A stretch of 64,000 nt of DNA from NCBI RefSeq assembly GCF_047730165.1, contig NZ_CP159834.1, positions 2,859,958 to 2,923,957 of the forward strand. The letters run 5' to 3'. This stretch comes from Patiriisocius sp047730165. GTDB taxonomy: Bacteria > Bacteroidota > Bacteroidia > Flavobacteriales > Flavobacteriaceae. The position numbers and the translations under genes are program-made. Positions 9,189-18,324 of this stretch are shown here, piece by piece; the stretch's first letter is position 1; each line of letters starts with the position of its first letter. A model generated the notes under the pieces. It saw only the letters and a list, made by a program, of their open reading frames with translations, was not told the DNA's origin and did no database searches.

Positions 9189-9233
9189 AGGTAAATAATT
9201 AATAGCGTTGTTGATTTCTGAAATGCGCCAGAC

Positions 9234-10040
9234 TTATAATTTATAATGTTTCATTAGTATTCGCTCATACATTTTGTCTGGTAAAAGCCTTTTTAAAACT
9301 ATAGAAAATTTCTGAAGGTGCGCGCCTACTTTGTAATGTATTTTTGGCGAATCACTTTTAATAATAGCGTAAATCACCTTTGCCATGGCTAATGGGTCTT
9401 CTCCAGCATCTACGTGTGCATCCATCATTTTTAAGGTGTCTCCATACGCTTGCTTGTATGGTGAATCTTCTATAACCGGTGCGTGATATCTTCCGGCTGC
9501 AATGTTAGTTGCAAAATCTCCTGGCGCTACATTGGTCATTCGTATCCCAAACTGCTTTACTTCCATCCTATACGCCTCTGTTAAAAGCTCTAGAGCTCCT
9601 TTGGTCGCAGAATAGACACCGCGATATGGGAGTCCCATATATCCAGCGATGGAAGAAATATTAATAATCGTACCACTTTTCTGCTCTCGCATTGCAGGTA
9701 ATACGGCGTTTATCATCTCTATAGGACCGTAGACATTTGTAGCAAATGCTTTGCTTATTTCAGACGTAGGTGTTTCTTCTATAGGCCCTGTAATCCCAAC
9801 GCCAGCGTTATTTACTAAGACATCTAAGCGACCTTCAATTTTTAAAATTTCAGCAACACAGGCAAGTATACTTTTACTATCTGTGACATCTAGTGAAACT
9901 AATTTTATTGGAAAAGTGGCATCAAATCGCGCAGGATTTCTGCTGGTACCATAAACGGTAAAGCCTTGTTCTTTGAGGTAAATTCCGACTGCTTTGCCGA
10001 TACCCGAAGAACCACCTGTTATTAAAACTACTTGAGACAT
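9234..10040 (-). CDS. Short-chain dehydrogenase/reductase
   Basis: A 268-residue classical SDR. The Rossmann glycine motif TGGSSGIGKAVG lies near the N terminus, NNAGVG follows, and the catalytic S-Y-K set is in NISSIAGYMGLPYRGVYSAT followed by KGALELL (YxxxK). The C terminus (about 215-268) is longer and more basic than minimal SDRs and resembles the group annotated as SDR family oxidoreductase acting on unknown alcohols or ketones. ATG 10040 places the glycine motif at the usual distance; the in-frame ATG at 10058 adds six residues and is less likely. Substrate cannot be told. Its promoter region contains the SRP RNA gene end, so it may be read from there. Confidence 0.88.
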   Translation of the reverse strand: MSQVVLITGGSSGIGKAVGIYLKEQGFTVYGTSRNPARFDATFPIKLVSLDVTDSKSILACVAEILKIEGRLDVLVNNAGVGITGPIEETPTSEISKAFATNVYGPIEMINAVLPAMREQKSGTIINISSIAGYMGLPYRGVYSATKGALELLTEAYRMEVKQFGIRMTNVAPGDFATNIAAGRYHAPVIEDSPYKQAYGDTLKMMDAHVDAGEDPLAMAKVIYAIIKSDSPKIHYKVGAHLQKFSIVLKRLLPDKMYERILMKHYKL

Positions 10041-10103
10041 ATTTTTTATAAAACGCAAAGATGCGTTGCGTGTGCGTAATTACCAAAATATTAGGCACAA
10101 AAA

Positions 10104-10202
10104 AAGGCAAGCTACCTACATCACACTGCTACGACCATCTACCCTTGCTGTGTTCCCACCCTGGGGGATTCAACAGGAGCTAGTTGTGTAGGACTTGCCA
10201 GC
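10104..10202 (-). ncRNA. ffs: Small SRP RNA (4.5S-type)
   Basis: On the minus strand the 5' end GGCAAG pairs with the 3' CTTGCC, and inner segments CCTACA/TGTAGG pair as well. The apex shows the SRP domain IV signature: CAGGGTG-GGAA-CACAGCAAGGG, that is a GGAA tetraloop on a GTG/CAC stem followed by the conserved AGCA asymmetric loop. A run of T (10098-10105 as A) follows the 3' end and acts as terminator. The RNA binds Ffh and FtsY and targets membrane and secreted proteins co-translationally. Length near 95-100 nt is normal for the small bacterial form without an Alu domain. Confidence 0.95.
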
Positions 10203-10288
10203 CGTAAAGATACTACAAATTAAAACTCACTACAAGCGTTTTATAGTATCAATTATTATAAATATCTTACCTAAAAATTATTTGCCCT

Positions 10289-11344
10289 ATGAACTTCCAT
10301 AAGTTATTAATTATGACCTTCTTGACTGTCCTTGCTGCTTCCTGCGGAAATGGTAAAACAAGAACAATTGGCCTTTTCGACATAGAAATAGGGAATGAAA
10401 AAAGGCGATTTGTAACCTCTGAAACGGTAAAGGTTCAATTAAAGAACAAGAAAAACTTAGCAGTTACAAGCGTCACCTACTTTTTAAATGAAAAAGAGGT
10501 GGTGACAGTAAATGGAAATACCGCTTCAAAAATACCCTTGGCGAAGCTCAAACTAGGAACTCAAATCATCAAAGCCGAAATAACACATGAAGATGGTGTA
10601 GAAGATGAATACGCGTCTTTAACAGTTGTGTCCTCCATAAAACCGAAACTGTATGGCTATAAGATTTTAGAAACCTATCCTCACGATATGAATGCGTACA
10701 CACAAGGACTTGAGTTTTTTGGTGATGATTTATATGAAAGTACGGGACGCTATAAAAAATCTTCCTTGCGAAAAGTAGATTTAAAAACCGGAAAGGTTCT
10801 TCAGAAAACAGAATTAGATCCGCAGTATTTTGGGGAAGGGCTCACCATACTAAATGACAATATCTACCAACTTACCTGGAAAGAAAACGTAGGTTTTATT
10901 TACGACAAAGAAACACTTGAGAAGAAAGGTCAATTTGCCTACGCAAGTAGCAAAGAAGGCTGGGGACTTTGTAATGATGGTACCCACATTTATAAAAGTG
11001 ACGGAAGCGAAAAGATCTGGACCTTAGACGGTGCAACCCAAAAAGAAATAAGCCACATTGAAGTGTACACAAACACCAGTAAGATTGACACTATTAACGA
11101 ACTAGAATTTGTAGAAGGTCACATCTATGCAAACATCTATCAAAAAGACGCCATCGCCATCGTAGATCCTAAAAACGGAGCTGTACAAGGCGTTATCAAC
11201 TTGAAAGGTTTAAAAGATAAAGTCACTCAACACGCCACTCTTGATGTGTTAAATGGCATTGCCTATAAAGGAGAACCTAACATCCTATATATCACAGGGA
11301 AGAATTGGGACAAGGTTTTTAAAATTGAGGTTATTGAGAAGTGA
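10289..11344 (+). CDS. Glutaminyl-peptide cyclotransferase family lipoprotein
   Basis: A 351-residue lipoprotein (signal to lipobox LAASC at about residue 20). After an Ig-like N-terminal segment (about 30-125), residues about 135-350 form the beta-propeller of the glutamine cyclotransferase family: YTQGLEFFGDDLYESTGRYK is the conserved entry motif, followed by GEGLTILNDNIYQLTW and EGWGLCNDGTHIYKSDGS repeats. Known members convert N-terminal glutamine to pyroglutamate. Bacteroidetes versions sit on the outer membrane or in the periplasm. Single gene, downstream of the SRP RNA on the opposite strand. Confidence 0.9.
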   Translation: MNFHKLLIMTFLTVLAASCGNGKTRTIGLFDIEIGNEKRRFVTSETVKVQLKNKKNLAVTSVTYFLNEKEVVTVNGNTASKIPLAKLKLGTQIIKAEITHEDGVEDEYASLTVVSSIKPKLYGYKILETYPHDMNAYTQGLEFFGDDLYESTGRYKKSSLRKVDLKTGKVLQKTELDPQYFGEGLTILNDNIYQLTWKENVGFIYDKETLEKKGQFAYASSKEGWGLCNDGTHIYKSDGSEKIWTLDGATQKEISHIEVYTNTSKIDTINELEFVEGHIYANIYQKDAIAIVDPKNGAVQGVINLKGLKDKVTQHATLDVLNGIAYKGEPNILYITGKNWDKVFKIEVIEK

Positions 11345-11424
11345 TCTTAACCCTCCTTACCCATAAGGGTGAACTTTTGATTTGATATTTAAATTTACGC
11401 TTAGCGTTGTATCGTCTACTCTTA

Positions 11425-11454
11425 TTTAATTGATTTACAAAGTAATCAATTAAA
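11425..11454. repeat. AT-rich perfect inverted repeat
   Basis: TTTAATTGATT (11425-11435) and AATCAATTAAA (11444-11454) match perfectly with an 8-base loop, about 100 bases upstream of the next gene. No T-run follows on either strand, so it does not look like a terminator. It could be an operator. Confidence 0.5.
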
Positions 11455-11551
11455 ATCGCATCGAAGACTCACCCAAACGCACTGTTCCCGTATTCTTTAT
11501 TTCATCCGTGGCTTAATACTTGTTAATTTACTTAGTATTAAAAACCATCAT

Positions 11552-12697
11552 ATGAAAAAAGTAATCAAAGTAAGTATTCCAGAGCCTTGCCACGAAGATT
11601 GGAGCAAGATGTCACAAACAGAAAAAGGGGCTTTCTGTCAAGTTTGCACAAAAGAAGTAATTGACTTCACAAACGTCATTGATGAAGACATTGTAAAACA
11701 TGTGCTAAAAAATGATAACGCTTGTGGACGTTTTTCTAAAACCCAACTTGATCGTAATCTTACTCTTGAGCGAAGCCCAGGACAGCGCTTAGCGCCACTA
11801 GCAGCTTCATTATTATTACCATTAACAATGATGGCAGGCACCGTAACAACATCTAAACAGGGTGAAATTAAATCTAGCACCTACACTTCTCTTGGAATAG
11901 GGAGTCTCCATAAAGAGGCCGATAGAGTTCAAATTACTGTAACAGGAACCATCACAGATTTGTATGGAGAGCCAGTGCACAAGGTTCGTGTAGAAGTTAA
12001 AGAAACAGGTGAAACTACGCTTACAGATAAAAAAGGAAATTACAGTATCACCTTTTTAGATAAAGAGACTTTGACCTTTGCAGTAGAAGGGCACGAAGTT
12101 TCACAACAAACTTTTGGTAATTACAATGAGACCTTTAACACAATAATGATAGCTATAGCTCAAGTCCCAATGATAATGGGCATGATGATCGCTCCAGATG
12201 TAATTATTGAGGAAGAAATTCTATTAGGAGATATTATTACCATTGAAGAAAGCCCTATTACCATAAAGAGTACTATTAAAGAAAACTCCCTTCCATTGCC
12301 AGGCGCAAACATAATTGTAAAAGGAACACGGATAAGTACAACAACAGATTTTAACGGTGATTATATTATTGAAGCACCGAAGAACGCTATCTTGGCAGTT
12401 GAATATATTGGGTTCAACACTGAAGAAGTTCAGCTTTCTAACATTGATAATGTAATCGACATAGACCTGACAGGAGCTGATTATCTTTTAGGTGGTGCAA
12501 TTCATTATACCATAATTGACGAAAAAGACTCTTTTTATCCATTTGGTAATTTTGGAAAAACAAAAATAGATCCTGAGCGAAAAGCCGAGAAAGCGGCTCG
12601 TAAAAAAGCGGAAGCAAACGGTCTTGCCTTTAAAAAGTTAAAAGTAGCGAGAGAGAAAGAAGCGCGCCAACTTAACAGAGCTTCAAAAAACAAATAG
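11552..12697 (+). CDS. Membrane protein with cysteine-rich N terminus and two carboxypeptidase-regulatory-like domains
   Basis: A 381-residue protein without an N-terminal signal. Residues 1-65 hold four cysteines (C13, then CQVC at 32-35, then C58), a possible metal site. A hydrophobic segment follows at about 80-97 (LAPLAASLLLPLTMMAG), which would anchor it in the inner membrane. Two beta-sandwich repeats of the CarboxypepD_reg/CnaB type come next: VTGTITDLYGEPVHKVRVEV (about 130-185) and about 240-305 with LPLPGANIIVKGTRISTTTD. The end (from about 340) is lysine/arginine-rich. Such proteins are common and unstudied in Flavobacteriaceae. Function unknown; the topology suggests a cytosolic cysteine module coupled to a periplasmic sandwich domain. 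Confidence 0.7.
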   Translation: MKKVIKVSIPEPCHEDWSKMSQTEKGAFCQVCTKEVIDFTNVIDEDIVKHVLKNDNACGRFSKTQLDRNLTLERSPGQRLAPLAASLLLPLTMMAGTVTTSKQGEIKSSTYTSLGIGSLHKEADRVQITVTGTITDLYGEPVHKVRVEVKETGETTLTDKKGNYSITFLDKETLTFAVEGHEVSQQTFGNYNETFNTIMIAIAQVPMIMGMMIAPDVIIEEEILLGDIITIEESPITIKSTIKENSLPLPGANIIVKGTRISTTTDFNGDYIIEAPKNAILAVEYIGFNTEEVQLSNIDNVIDIDLTGADYLLGGAIHYTIIDEKDSFYPFGNFGKTKIDPERKAEKAARKKAEANGLAFKKLKVAREKEARQLNRASKNK

Positions 12698-12839
12698 AAA
12701 ATTCGTATTTTAGATTGTGAATTCCACCTGTAATTTTCATAGCAGCAAGGCGGATTCTTTTTTTAGTACAGCAATAAAATGTAGTGCTTTCAGTTATATT
12801 TGTATCAAATTTTGTTTCAAAATTAAATATCCTATACCG

Positions 12840-14396
12840 ATGAAATATGTTTATGCTTTGGCTATTTTTTGTAGCTTGATTCTTTGGAGTTCTTGTCGTA
12901 ACGATTTTGAAGCAGTCCCAAACACTGGGAATCTTGAGTTTTCTCAAGACACTATATATTTAGACACCCTTTTTTCTAATATAGGATCTAGCACTTACAA
13001 CTTAAAGGTGTACAACCGTAGTACTGAGGATATCAATATTCCAACAGTAGCTTTAGCTCGAGGCGAAAATAGTCTTTATCGACTCAATGTAGATGGATTA
13101 CCAGGTAAGCAGTTTCAAGACATAAGAGTACTCGCAAAAGATAGCATCTTTATTTTTGTAGAAACTACGGCAGACATTCAAGATTTGCCAGGCAATGACC
13201 CAAACTTTTTATATACAGACCAGATTGTTTTTGATGCAGGAGCTAATGAACAAGAAATAGAACTAGTAACATTAGTACAGGACGCTGTTTTCTTATTTCC
13301 TGATCGTTTTGATGACGGCACTACAGAAACACTCAATCTAGGCACAGACGGAGAAGGAGATTCTATTTTAATAGAAGGCTATTTCTTAGATGATGATGAA
13401 CTCACCTTTACAAACGAGTTACCGTATGTCATTTATGGTTTTGCTGCTGTGGCACCTAACAAGACTTTAAACATTGAACCTGGGGCACGCATTCACTTTC
13501 ACGCAAATAGCGGGATTCTTGTTGCAAATACAGGCTCGATAAAAGCGAATGGCACCGCAAGTACATATCCAGAATTACAAGAAAATCAGATTATATTTCA
13601 AGGAGACCGTCTAGAACCTTCTTTTGAAGACGTACCCGGACAATGGTCTACTATATGGATGACCCAAGGAAGTACGAATAACGAGTTTAGTTATTGCACT
13701 ATTAAAAATGGAACCTTAGGTTTGTTGATGGACAGCAATGATGGAGATGAAACACTTACATTAAATAATGTAGCACTACACAACCACACCAATAATGGAC
13801 TGTGGGCTAGAACAGGAAACGTATACGGGGAAAATGTGGTTGTCAATAACTGCGGGCAGGCGTCACTGCGTGTTTCTATAGGAGGGAATTACACTTTTAA
13901 TCACAGCACGTTTGCCAACTATTGGACTAACGGGTTTAGAAGTTCTCCCGCAGTAAGTCTTGAAAACTTTTTACAAACTGGCGAAGATATGGTAACAACG
14001 GCACCGTTAAATGCCAATTTTAATAACTGTATTATCTACGGAAATGAGCTACGCGAACTTGGTTTATTTGATATTGATGGAGAAGTCTTCAATTTTAACT
14101 TCTCAAACTCTTTAATTCGTTTTGAAGATCCTCAAGGAGATTTTGACGAGTTACCTAATTATGATTTTACAAATGCTGCTTTTTACACAAATAGCATATT
14201 TAGCGTAGATCCTGTTTTTCAAGATACAGCGTTCAATAATTTTAATATAGAAATGGGAACTTCTGGAGCAGAAGGCATCGGGAATACGGCAACGGCAAAT
14301 CTTGTGCCTATTGACGCTAATGGAACTACTAGAGATGGTGGTTCACCAGACGCAGGAGCTTACGAGAGTATTGCATTTCCGGAGGAGACCCCTTAA
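12840..14396 (+). CDS. Lipoprotein with parallel beta-helix-like repeats
   Basis: A 518-residue lipoprotein; ATG 12840 gives the signal ending LILWSSC. An in-frame start at 12717 would prepend 41 residues that hide this signal and is rejected. After an Ig-like N-terminal region, the part from about residue 200 is rich in asparagine and short strands: NKTLNIEPGARIHFHANSG, IKANGTASTYPELQENQIIF, TLNNVALHNHTNNGLWARTG, patterns of right-handed parallel beta-helices. It ends DAGAYES, the typical closing of such surface proteins (choice-of-anchor Q-like). Probably exposed on the outer membrane; ligand or polysaccharide substrate unknown. A -7 box TATATTTG at 12795-12802 lies upstream. Its stop codon overlaps the stop of the converging FG-GAP gene. 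Confidence 0.75.
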   Translation: MKYVYALAIFCSLILWSSCRNDFEAVPNTGNLEFSQDTIYLDTLFSNIGSSTYNLKVYNRSTEDINIPTVALARGENSLYRLNVDGLPGKQFQDIRVLAKDSIFIFVETTADIQDLPGNDPNFLYTDQIVFDAGANEQEIELVTLVQDAVFLFPDRFDDGTTETLNLGTDGEGDSILIEGYFLDDDELTFTNELPYVIYGFAAVAPNKTLNIEPGARIHFHANSGILVANTGSIKANGTASTYPELQENQIIFQGDRLEPSFEDVPGQWSTIWMTQGSTNNEFSYCTIKNGTLGLLMDSNDGDETLTLNNVALHNHTNNGLWARTGNVYGENVVVNNCGQASLRVSIGGNYTFNHSTFANYWTNGFRSSPAVSLENFLQTGEDMVTTAPLNANFNNCIIYGNELRELGLFDIDGEVFNFNFSNSLIRFEDPQGDFDELPNYDFTNAAFYTNSIFSVDPVFQDTAFNNFNIEMGTSGAEGIGNTATANLVPIDANGTTRDGGSPDAGAYESIAFPEETP

Positions 14397-17300
14397 GACT
14401 TTGGCATTTCTAATACTGAAATCTCATCGTTATTATTTCCTATAACGAGGAGTCTACGGTTAGATTGATTGATAAGGCCCAAGCTTTTAGAATCACGTGC
14501 TATATTGAGACCAGATTCTCTATGGTCAACCACGTCAAAAGCACCATCCACAAATCTAAGTACCAATCCTCTGCTGGCATCATATCTTGTGGTTTCAACT
14601 TCTGTTGGATATAGGTTACCCACCAGAATAATTTCTGAAATGCCATCACTATCAAGATCTGTTATCATAAAATCCATGATTGGTGAAACTTGTGCTTCTC
14701 TAGGCAAATTAATTCTTGTAAAATTTCCTTTACCATCGTTAATAAAAGCAGCACTGCTAAAGTCTTCTACCTGATAATGAAGTGAAGCATCAAGCTTATC
14801 TTTACCCATAATATCTTCTAAGGTAGCGTTTGCAAAGGATGAAAAGTTTGAGAATTTATCTGTAATAAAAGGCATTTGCTGTGAAGAACATTCTCGCCCA
14901 CGCATAGGCACTAAATTACCATTATAGTCCTTAGAAAAAACAATGTCATAGGTTCCATTTGAATCAAAATCATCACAATACACGTGAAATGGCTTGCCAG
15001 GTTTTGCCGTAAATTTTGAATTAAGCCCTAGGTTCCCCGCTAATAAATCTTCATCACCGTCCCCGTCTAGATCAGTAGCCATAAGACTAAACCAAATTCC
15101 TTCTGTATCTATAAAAGCGTCTGAGTTCACTTTTGTGAAATGCCCTATGCTATTATTAAAAATTTGTAAAGGTTGCCATTCTGCACTTATTATAAGATCT
15201 TTATCACCATCCATGTCATAATCTGTAAACTCTGCACCAGTTACCAAACCAGCCTTCATAAATCCTTCAGCTCTTTTAGTAGTCATATCTTTGTATACTC
15301 CTGCTTCATTTAACAACAAATATGAGGATGGTGTATATGGATATTTATCAGGGACTATTCTGCCTCCAATAAACAAATCTAAATCGCCATCATTATCGAC
15401 GTCATTTGCTCGAACAACCTGCGTACTCGTGTTCATTTTTGGTAAAGCGCCTTGAGATTTTGAGAAAGCTCCAGATCCGTTGTTTAAATATAATCGATCT
15501 TGATATGCAGTACTCCCTTCAGGAAAACTAGCACCTCCGCTAGCAACATACATATCTTGATCTCCATCTCCATCTACATCTAAAAACAATACTCCAAGAT
15601 CTTCATACTCTCTATCGCTCTCCCAAAGTTTTTTATTGGTATCCATTTTAAATGCACCATCTGATTGCTGTAAAAATAATGCGCCCGGTGATCCTGCAGC
15701 GCCTCCAATAAATATATCTTCTTTGCCATCACCATTAACGTCTGCAATATCTGTAAAAGGCCCGTTTTGCGATGCTGAATATGGCAGGAGCAATTGCTTC
15801 TTAAAATCATCAATTTTATCTTCTCGGTGCTTATAAGAAAGCCCAATACTTTTGGCATTTAATGCTGCTAAGATTGGTTTTTTCGCTTTGGGAGCATCTT
15901 TAACATTACCACTTAAACCATACGTCACTGTTATCTTGCTGTTACTAGTTATATTATTTAACTGTACTTTTTCACCATCTGGCCAAGTGATTTCAATACT
16001 TGGTATTTCTGCAGTTGTTCCTACTCCTAAAACGATCGTAGGATCTACACTTGATAAATATCCTCTAGATAAATAGTGTTCGTGAAAGATTTGTTGATTC
16101 TTTAGCTTGACACTAATTTTTGTTCCTATAGCAAAGGGGTTATTCTTAGGGCCTTTTAAAGAAATAGCGATTGAATTGCCTGTTTTTCCAGCTACTGCCC
16201 TATTTTCATATATTGCAGCTATGGCTTCCATATTGTTAAGAACAAGATCTAAGTCTCCATCATTATCTAGGTCTGCATAAGCGGCACCATTAGAGTTAAA
16301 GTCAGTGCTGTCCATCCAGTGCTTAGAAGTATCTTTAAAAGCGAGTTCTCCTTGATTCTTAAACACTTGATTTGGTGTAATAACAGTAGGCACAACATCT
16401 AGATACTCGTCTAGTGAGAGCCTTCTTTGCAGTTCATCTTGCTTTCCAAAAACCTTTTCTTTAATGTCATTATCGTTTAAGTTCTCCTTAATTCCATTCG
16501 TAACAAATAAATCTTTCTTACCATCAAGGTCGATGTCAAAGAAAAGTGGTGCCCAACTCCAGTCTGTTTTTGCGATACCGGCTAGCTGTGCCACTTCGCT
16601 AAAAGAGGCATTCCCATCATTCATTTGCAGTGTATTCAACATATATTGATGGTGAAAACCCGCATTCACAAAAGCATTAAACTTGGCTACATCCATAGAA
16701 GACATAAATACCTTAGACTTTACGTGATCATTAGGCGTCATGTCTGTGACATATAAATCGAGATTCCCATCGTTATCAATGTCAGAAAACTCACTACCCA
16801 TACTGTAGTAAGAGATATGTTTAAAGTTATTATGTATTTTATTAGTAAATGTCTTATCACCATTATTCAGATAAAATAGATCTGGTTCGCCAAAATCTGT
16901 ACTAATATATAAATCTGGATACCCATCTTTATTTACATCACCTACGGCAACGGCATTTTTATATCCATAATTTACGACACCAGCATCATCTGTTTTTTCT
17001 TCGTAGACTCCATCGACGTTTTCATAAAACGTATCTGTCCTTAACTTACCTGATCTAATGTCTTTTACATAAGATCCAAAGCTGTCAGGTTTGATTTTAT
17101 CTGATCCAGGCTTAGGTTGGTTTGCGAGATACATGTCAAGATCACCATCCAAATCATAATCCAAGAATGCTGCTTGAACACTGTAGGTGTCAATATCTAA
17201 TTTGTAGTCGGCAGACTCTTCAGAAAATGTACCATCTCCGTTATTAATGAATAATTTATTTCTAATATATGATTTGACATTGTAGGGTCCAGCTTTACAT

Positions 17301-17752
17301 ACATAAATATCAAGTAACCCGTCTTGATTAATATCAACCATATTCACGCCGTAAGACCATCCACCGGTATATTTTTTAATTCCGGATGATACAGTTACGT
17401 CTTCAAAAGTTAGATTTCCTTTATTAAAATAAATCTTATCATCCGCACCGTTTCCCGCAAAATAAATATCTGGCAATCCATCATTATTAAGATCACCTAT
17501 AGCTACACCACCTCCATTATAGATTTGAGTATATGACTTATGATTACGGAATTCATCTTCTTTTACCCTGTTTTTAAAGGTGATTCCTGTTGTTTGAGAA
17601 GGGATTAAATGCAAGAAAGTATCTTCTTGATTATTATCATTAATGGAAGTTATCGCAGAACGATTTAAACCTACCATTTCTATAGAAGCTTTTTCCTCAC
17701 AGGAGTCTAGTGAGACTAATAGCACTATTAAAAACAACTTGATGTTCTTCAT
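14393..17752 (-). CDS. Large FG-GAP/VCBS repeat lipoprotein with ASPIC/UnbV domain (CRTAC1-like)
   Basis: A 1119-residue surface lipoprotein. ATG 17752 gives the signal ending LVSLDSC; seven further residues upstream are unlikely. The protein is built from FG-GAP repeats with calcium-binding DxDxDG-type loops, for example GDLNNDGLPDIYFAGNG, VDINQDGLLDIYVC, LDYDLDGDLDMYLAN, ADLDNDGDLDLVLNN, TDYDMDGDKDLIIS, TDLDGDGDEDLLAGN. An ASPIC/UnbV domain is seen at about 540-615 (IEITWPDGEKVQL). Two propellers flanking this domain are likely. Relatives are often next to SusC/SusD pairs, but none is here. It reads out from just behind the cold-shock terminator and ends convergent with the beta-helix lipoprotein. 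Exact role unknown, likely binding at the outer membrane. Confidence 0.88.
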   Translation of the reverse strand: MKNIKLFLIVLLVSLDSCEEKASIEMVGLNRSAITSINDNNQEDTFLHLIPSQTTGITFKNRVKEDEFRNHKSYTQIYNGGGVAIGDLNNDGLPDIYFAGNGADDKIYFNKGNLTFEDVTVSSGIKKYTGGWSYGVNMVDINQDGLLDIYVCKAGPYNVKSYIRNKLFINNGDGTFSEESADYKLDIDTYSVQAAFLDYDLDGDLDMYLANQPKPGSDKIKPDSFGSYVKDIRSGKLRTDTFYENVDGVYEEKTDDAGVVNYGYKNAVAVGDVNKDGYPDLYISTDFGEPDLFYLNNGDKTFTNKIHNNFKHISYYSMGSEFSDIDNDGNLDLYVTDMTPNDHVKSKVFMSSMDVAKFNAFVNAGFHHQYMLNTLQMNDGNASFSEVAQLAGIAKTDWSWAPLFFDIDLDGKKDLFVTNGIKENLNDNDIKEKVFGKQDELQRRLSLDEYLDVVPTVITPNQVFKNQGELAFKDTSKHWMDSTDFNSNGAAYADLDNDGDLDLVLNNMEAIAAIYENRAVAGKTGNSIAISLKGPKNNPFAIGTKISVKLKNQQIFHEHYLSRGYLSSVDPTIVLGVGTTAEIPSIEITWPDGEKVQLNNITSNSKITVTYGLSGNVKDAPKAKKPILAALNAKSIGLSYKHREDKIDDFKKQLLLPYSASQNGPFTDIADVNGDGKEDIFIGGAAGSPGALFLQQSDGAFKMDTNKKLWESDREYEDLGVLFLDVDGDGDQDMYVASGGASFPEGSTAYQDRLYLNNGSGAFSKSQGALPKMNTSTQVVRANDVDNDGDLDLFIGGRIVPDKYPYTPSSYLLLNEAGVYKDMTTKRAEGFMKAGLVTGAEFTDYDMDGDKDLIISAEWQPLQIFNNSIGHFTKVNSDAFIDTEGIWFSLMATDLDGDGDEDLLAGNLGLNSKFTAKPGKPFHVYCDDFDSNGTYDIVFSKDYNGNLVPMRGRECSSQQMPFITDKFSNFSSFANATLEDIMGKDKLDASLHYQVEDFSSAAFINDGKGNFTRINLPREAQVSPIMDFMITDLDSDGISEIILVGNLYPTEVETTRYDASRGLVLRFVDGAFDVVDHRESGLNIARDSKSLGLINQSNRRLLVIGNNNDEISVLEMPKS

Positions 17753-17771
17753 ATTAATTACATTTTGGTTC

Positions 17772-17800
17772 AAAAAAAAAGCCTATCACAAAGATAGGCT
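17772..17800 (-). terminator. Terminator of the cold-shock gene
   Basis: Perfect stem AGCCTATC (17780-17787) / GATAGGCT (17793-17800) with a 5-base loop; on the minus strand it is followed by nine T. It sits 23 bases downstream of the cold-shock stop and only 20 bases before the start of the FG-GAP lipoprotein. Confidence 0.85.
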
Positions 17801-17823
17801 CTAAAATAATAAAAATGTATGTA

Positions 17824-18015
17824 TTACAGCACTCTTACGTTTACTGCATTAAGACCTTTGTTACCTTCTTTTAGTTCAAATTCTACTTCGTCACCTTCTC
17901 TAACCTCGTCGATTAATCCAGAGATGTGTACAAAATGATCTTTTTCTTGTCCTTCTTCGGTAATAAAACCAAACCCTTTAGAGTCATTGAAAAACTTTAC
18001 TGTTCCTTTATTCAT
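17824..18015 (-). CDS. Cold-shock domain protein (CspA family)
   Basis: A 63-residue single OB-fold protein that binds single-stranded RNA/DNA and acts as RNA chaperone. The RNP1 motif is KGFGFIT (residues 12-18) and RNP2 is DHFVHIS (about 26-32). The start MNKGTVKFFNDSKGFGF is standard. Length is slightly under the E. coli 70. A -7 box TAAATTTG lies at 18042-18049, which would give a short leader of roughly 20 nt rather than the long thermosensor leader of E. coli cspA. Monocistronic, with its own terminator. Confidence 0.95.
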   Translation of the reverse strand: MNKGTVKFFNDSKGFGFITEEGQEKDHFVHISGLIDEVREGDEVEFELKEGNKGLNAVNVRVL

Positions 18016-18324
18016 TATAAAATATTAAAATTATTAAAGTGCAAATTTATATATTTAATTAATAAAACCACCAAACTTATCGTTTTTATTAATTAAATTA
18101 ATCGACGCTCAAAAGCACTGCTATCACTAGCTTAAACTCTGAAATACTCGTTATTAAATCACAAGTCACAGAAATTTAAATATCTAAATACTGTTATTCC
18201 GAACTAAAAAATTCAGAACGCTTAGTGTTATTTAAAAATTTATGTCCTTTTATGCGCAGCAAACTTACCTCTAATGAAGCGTTAAGTAGTTCACTAGATA
18301 ATTTCTAAAAACAATTAGTGAAGC
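18016..18324. promoter_or_regulatory. Cold-shock promoter region, otherwise empty intergenic DNA
   Basis: On the minus strand CAAATTTA at 18042-18049 reads TAAATTTG, a perfect -7 element, but no TTG lies at 17-19 spacing. The rest up to 18324 is AT-rich and I see no coding pattern on either strand beyond a trivial 18-codon ORF at 18252. Confidence 0.4.

Noticed and set aside
11425..11454. Intrinsic terminator after the glutamine cyclotransferase gene
   Set aside because: The stem is pure AT apart from one pair and has no T-run on either side; kept only as an inverted repeat.
12717..12839. Longer N terminus of the beta-helix-like lipoprotein
   Set aside because: It would bury the lipoprotein signal; the -7 promoter box also lies inside this stretch.
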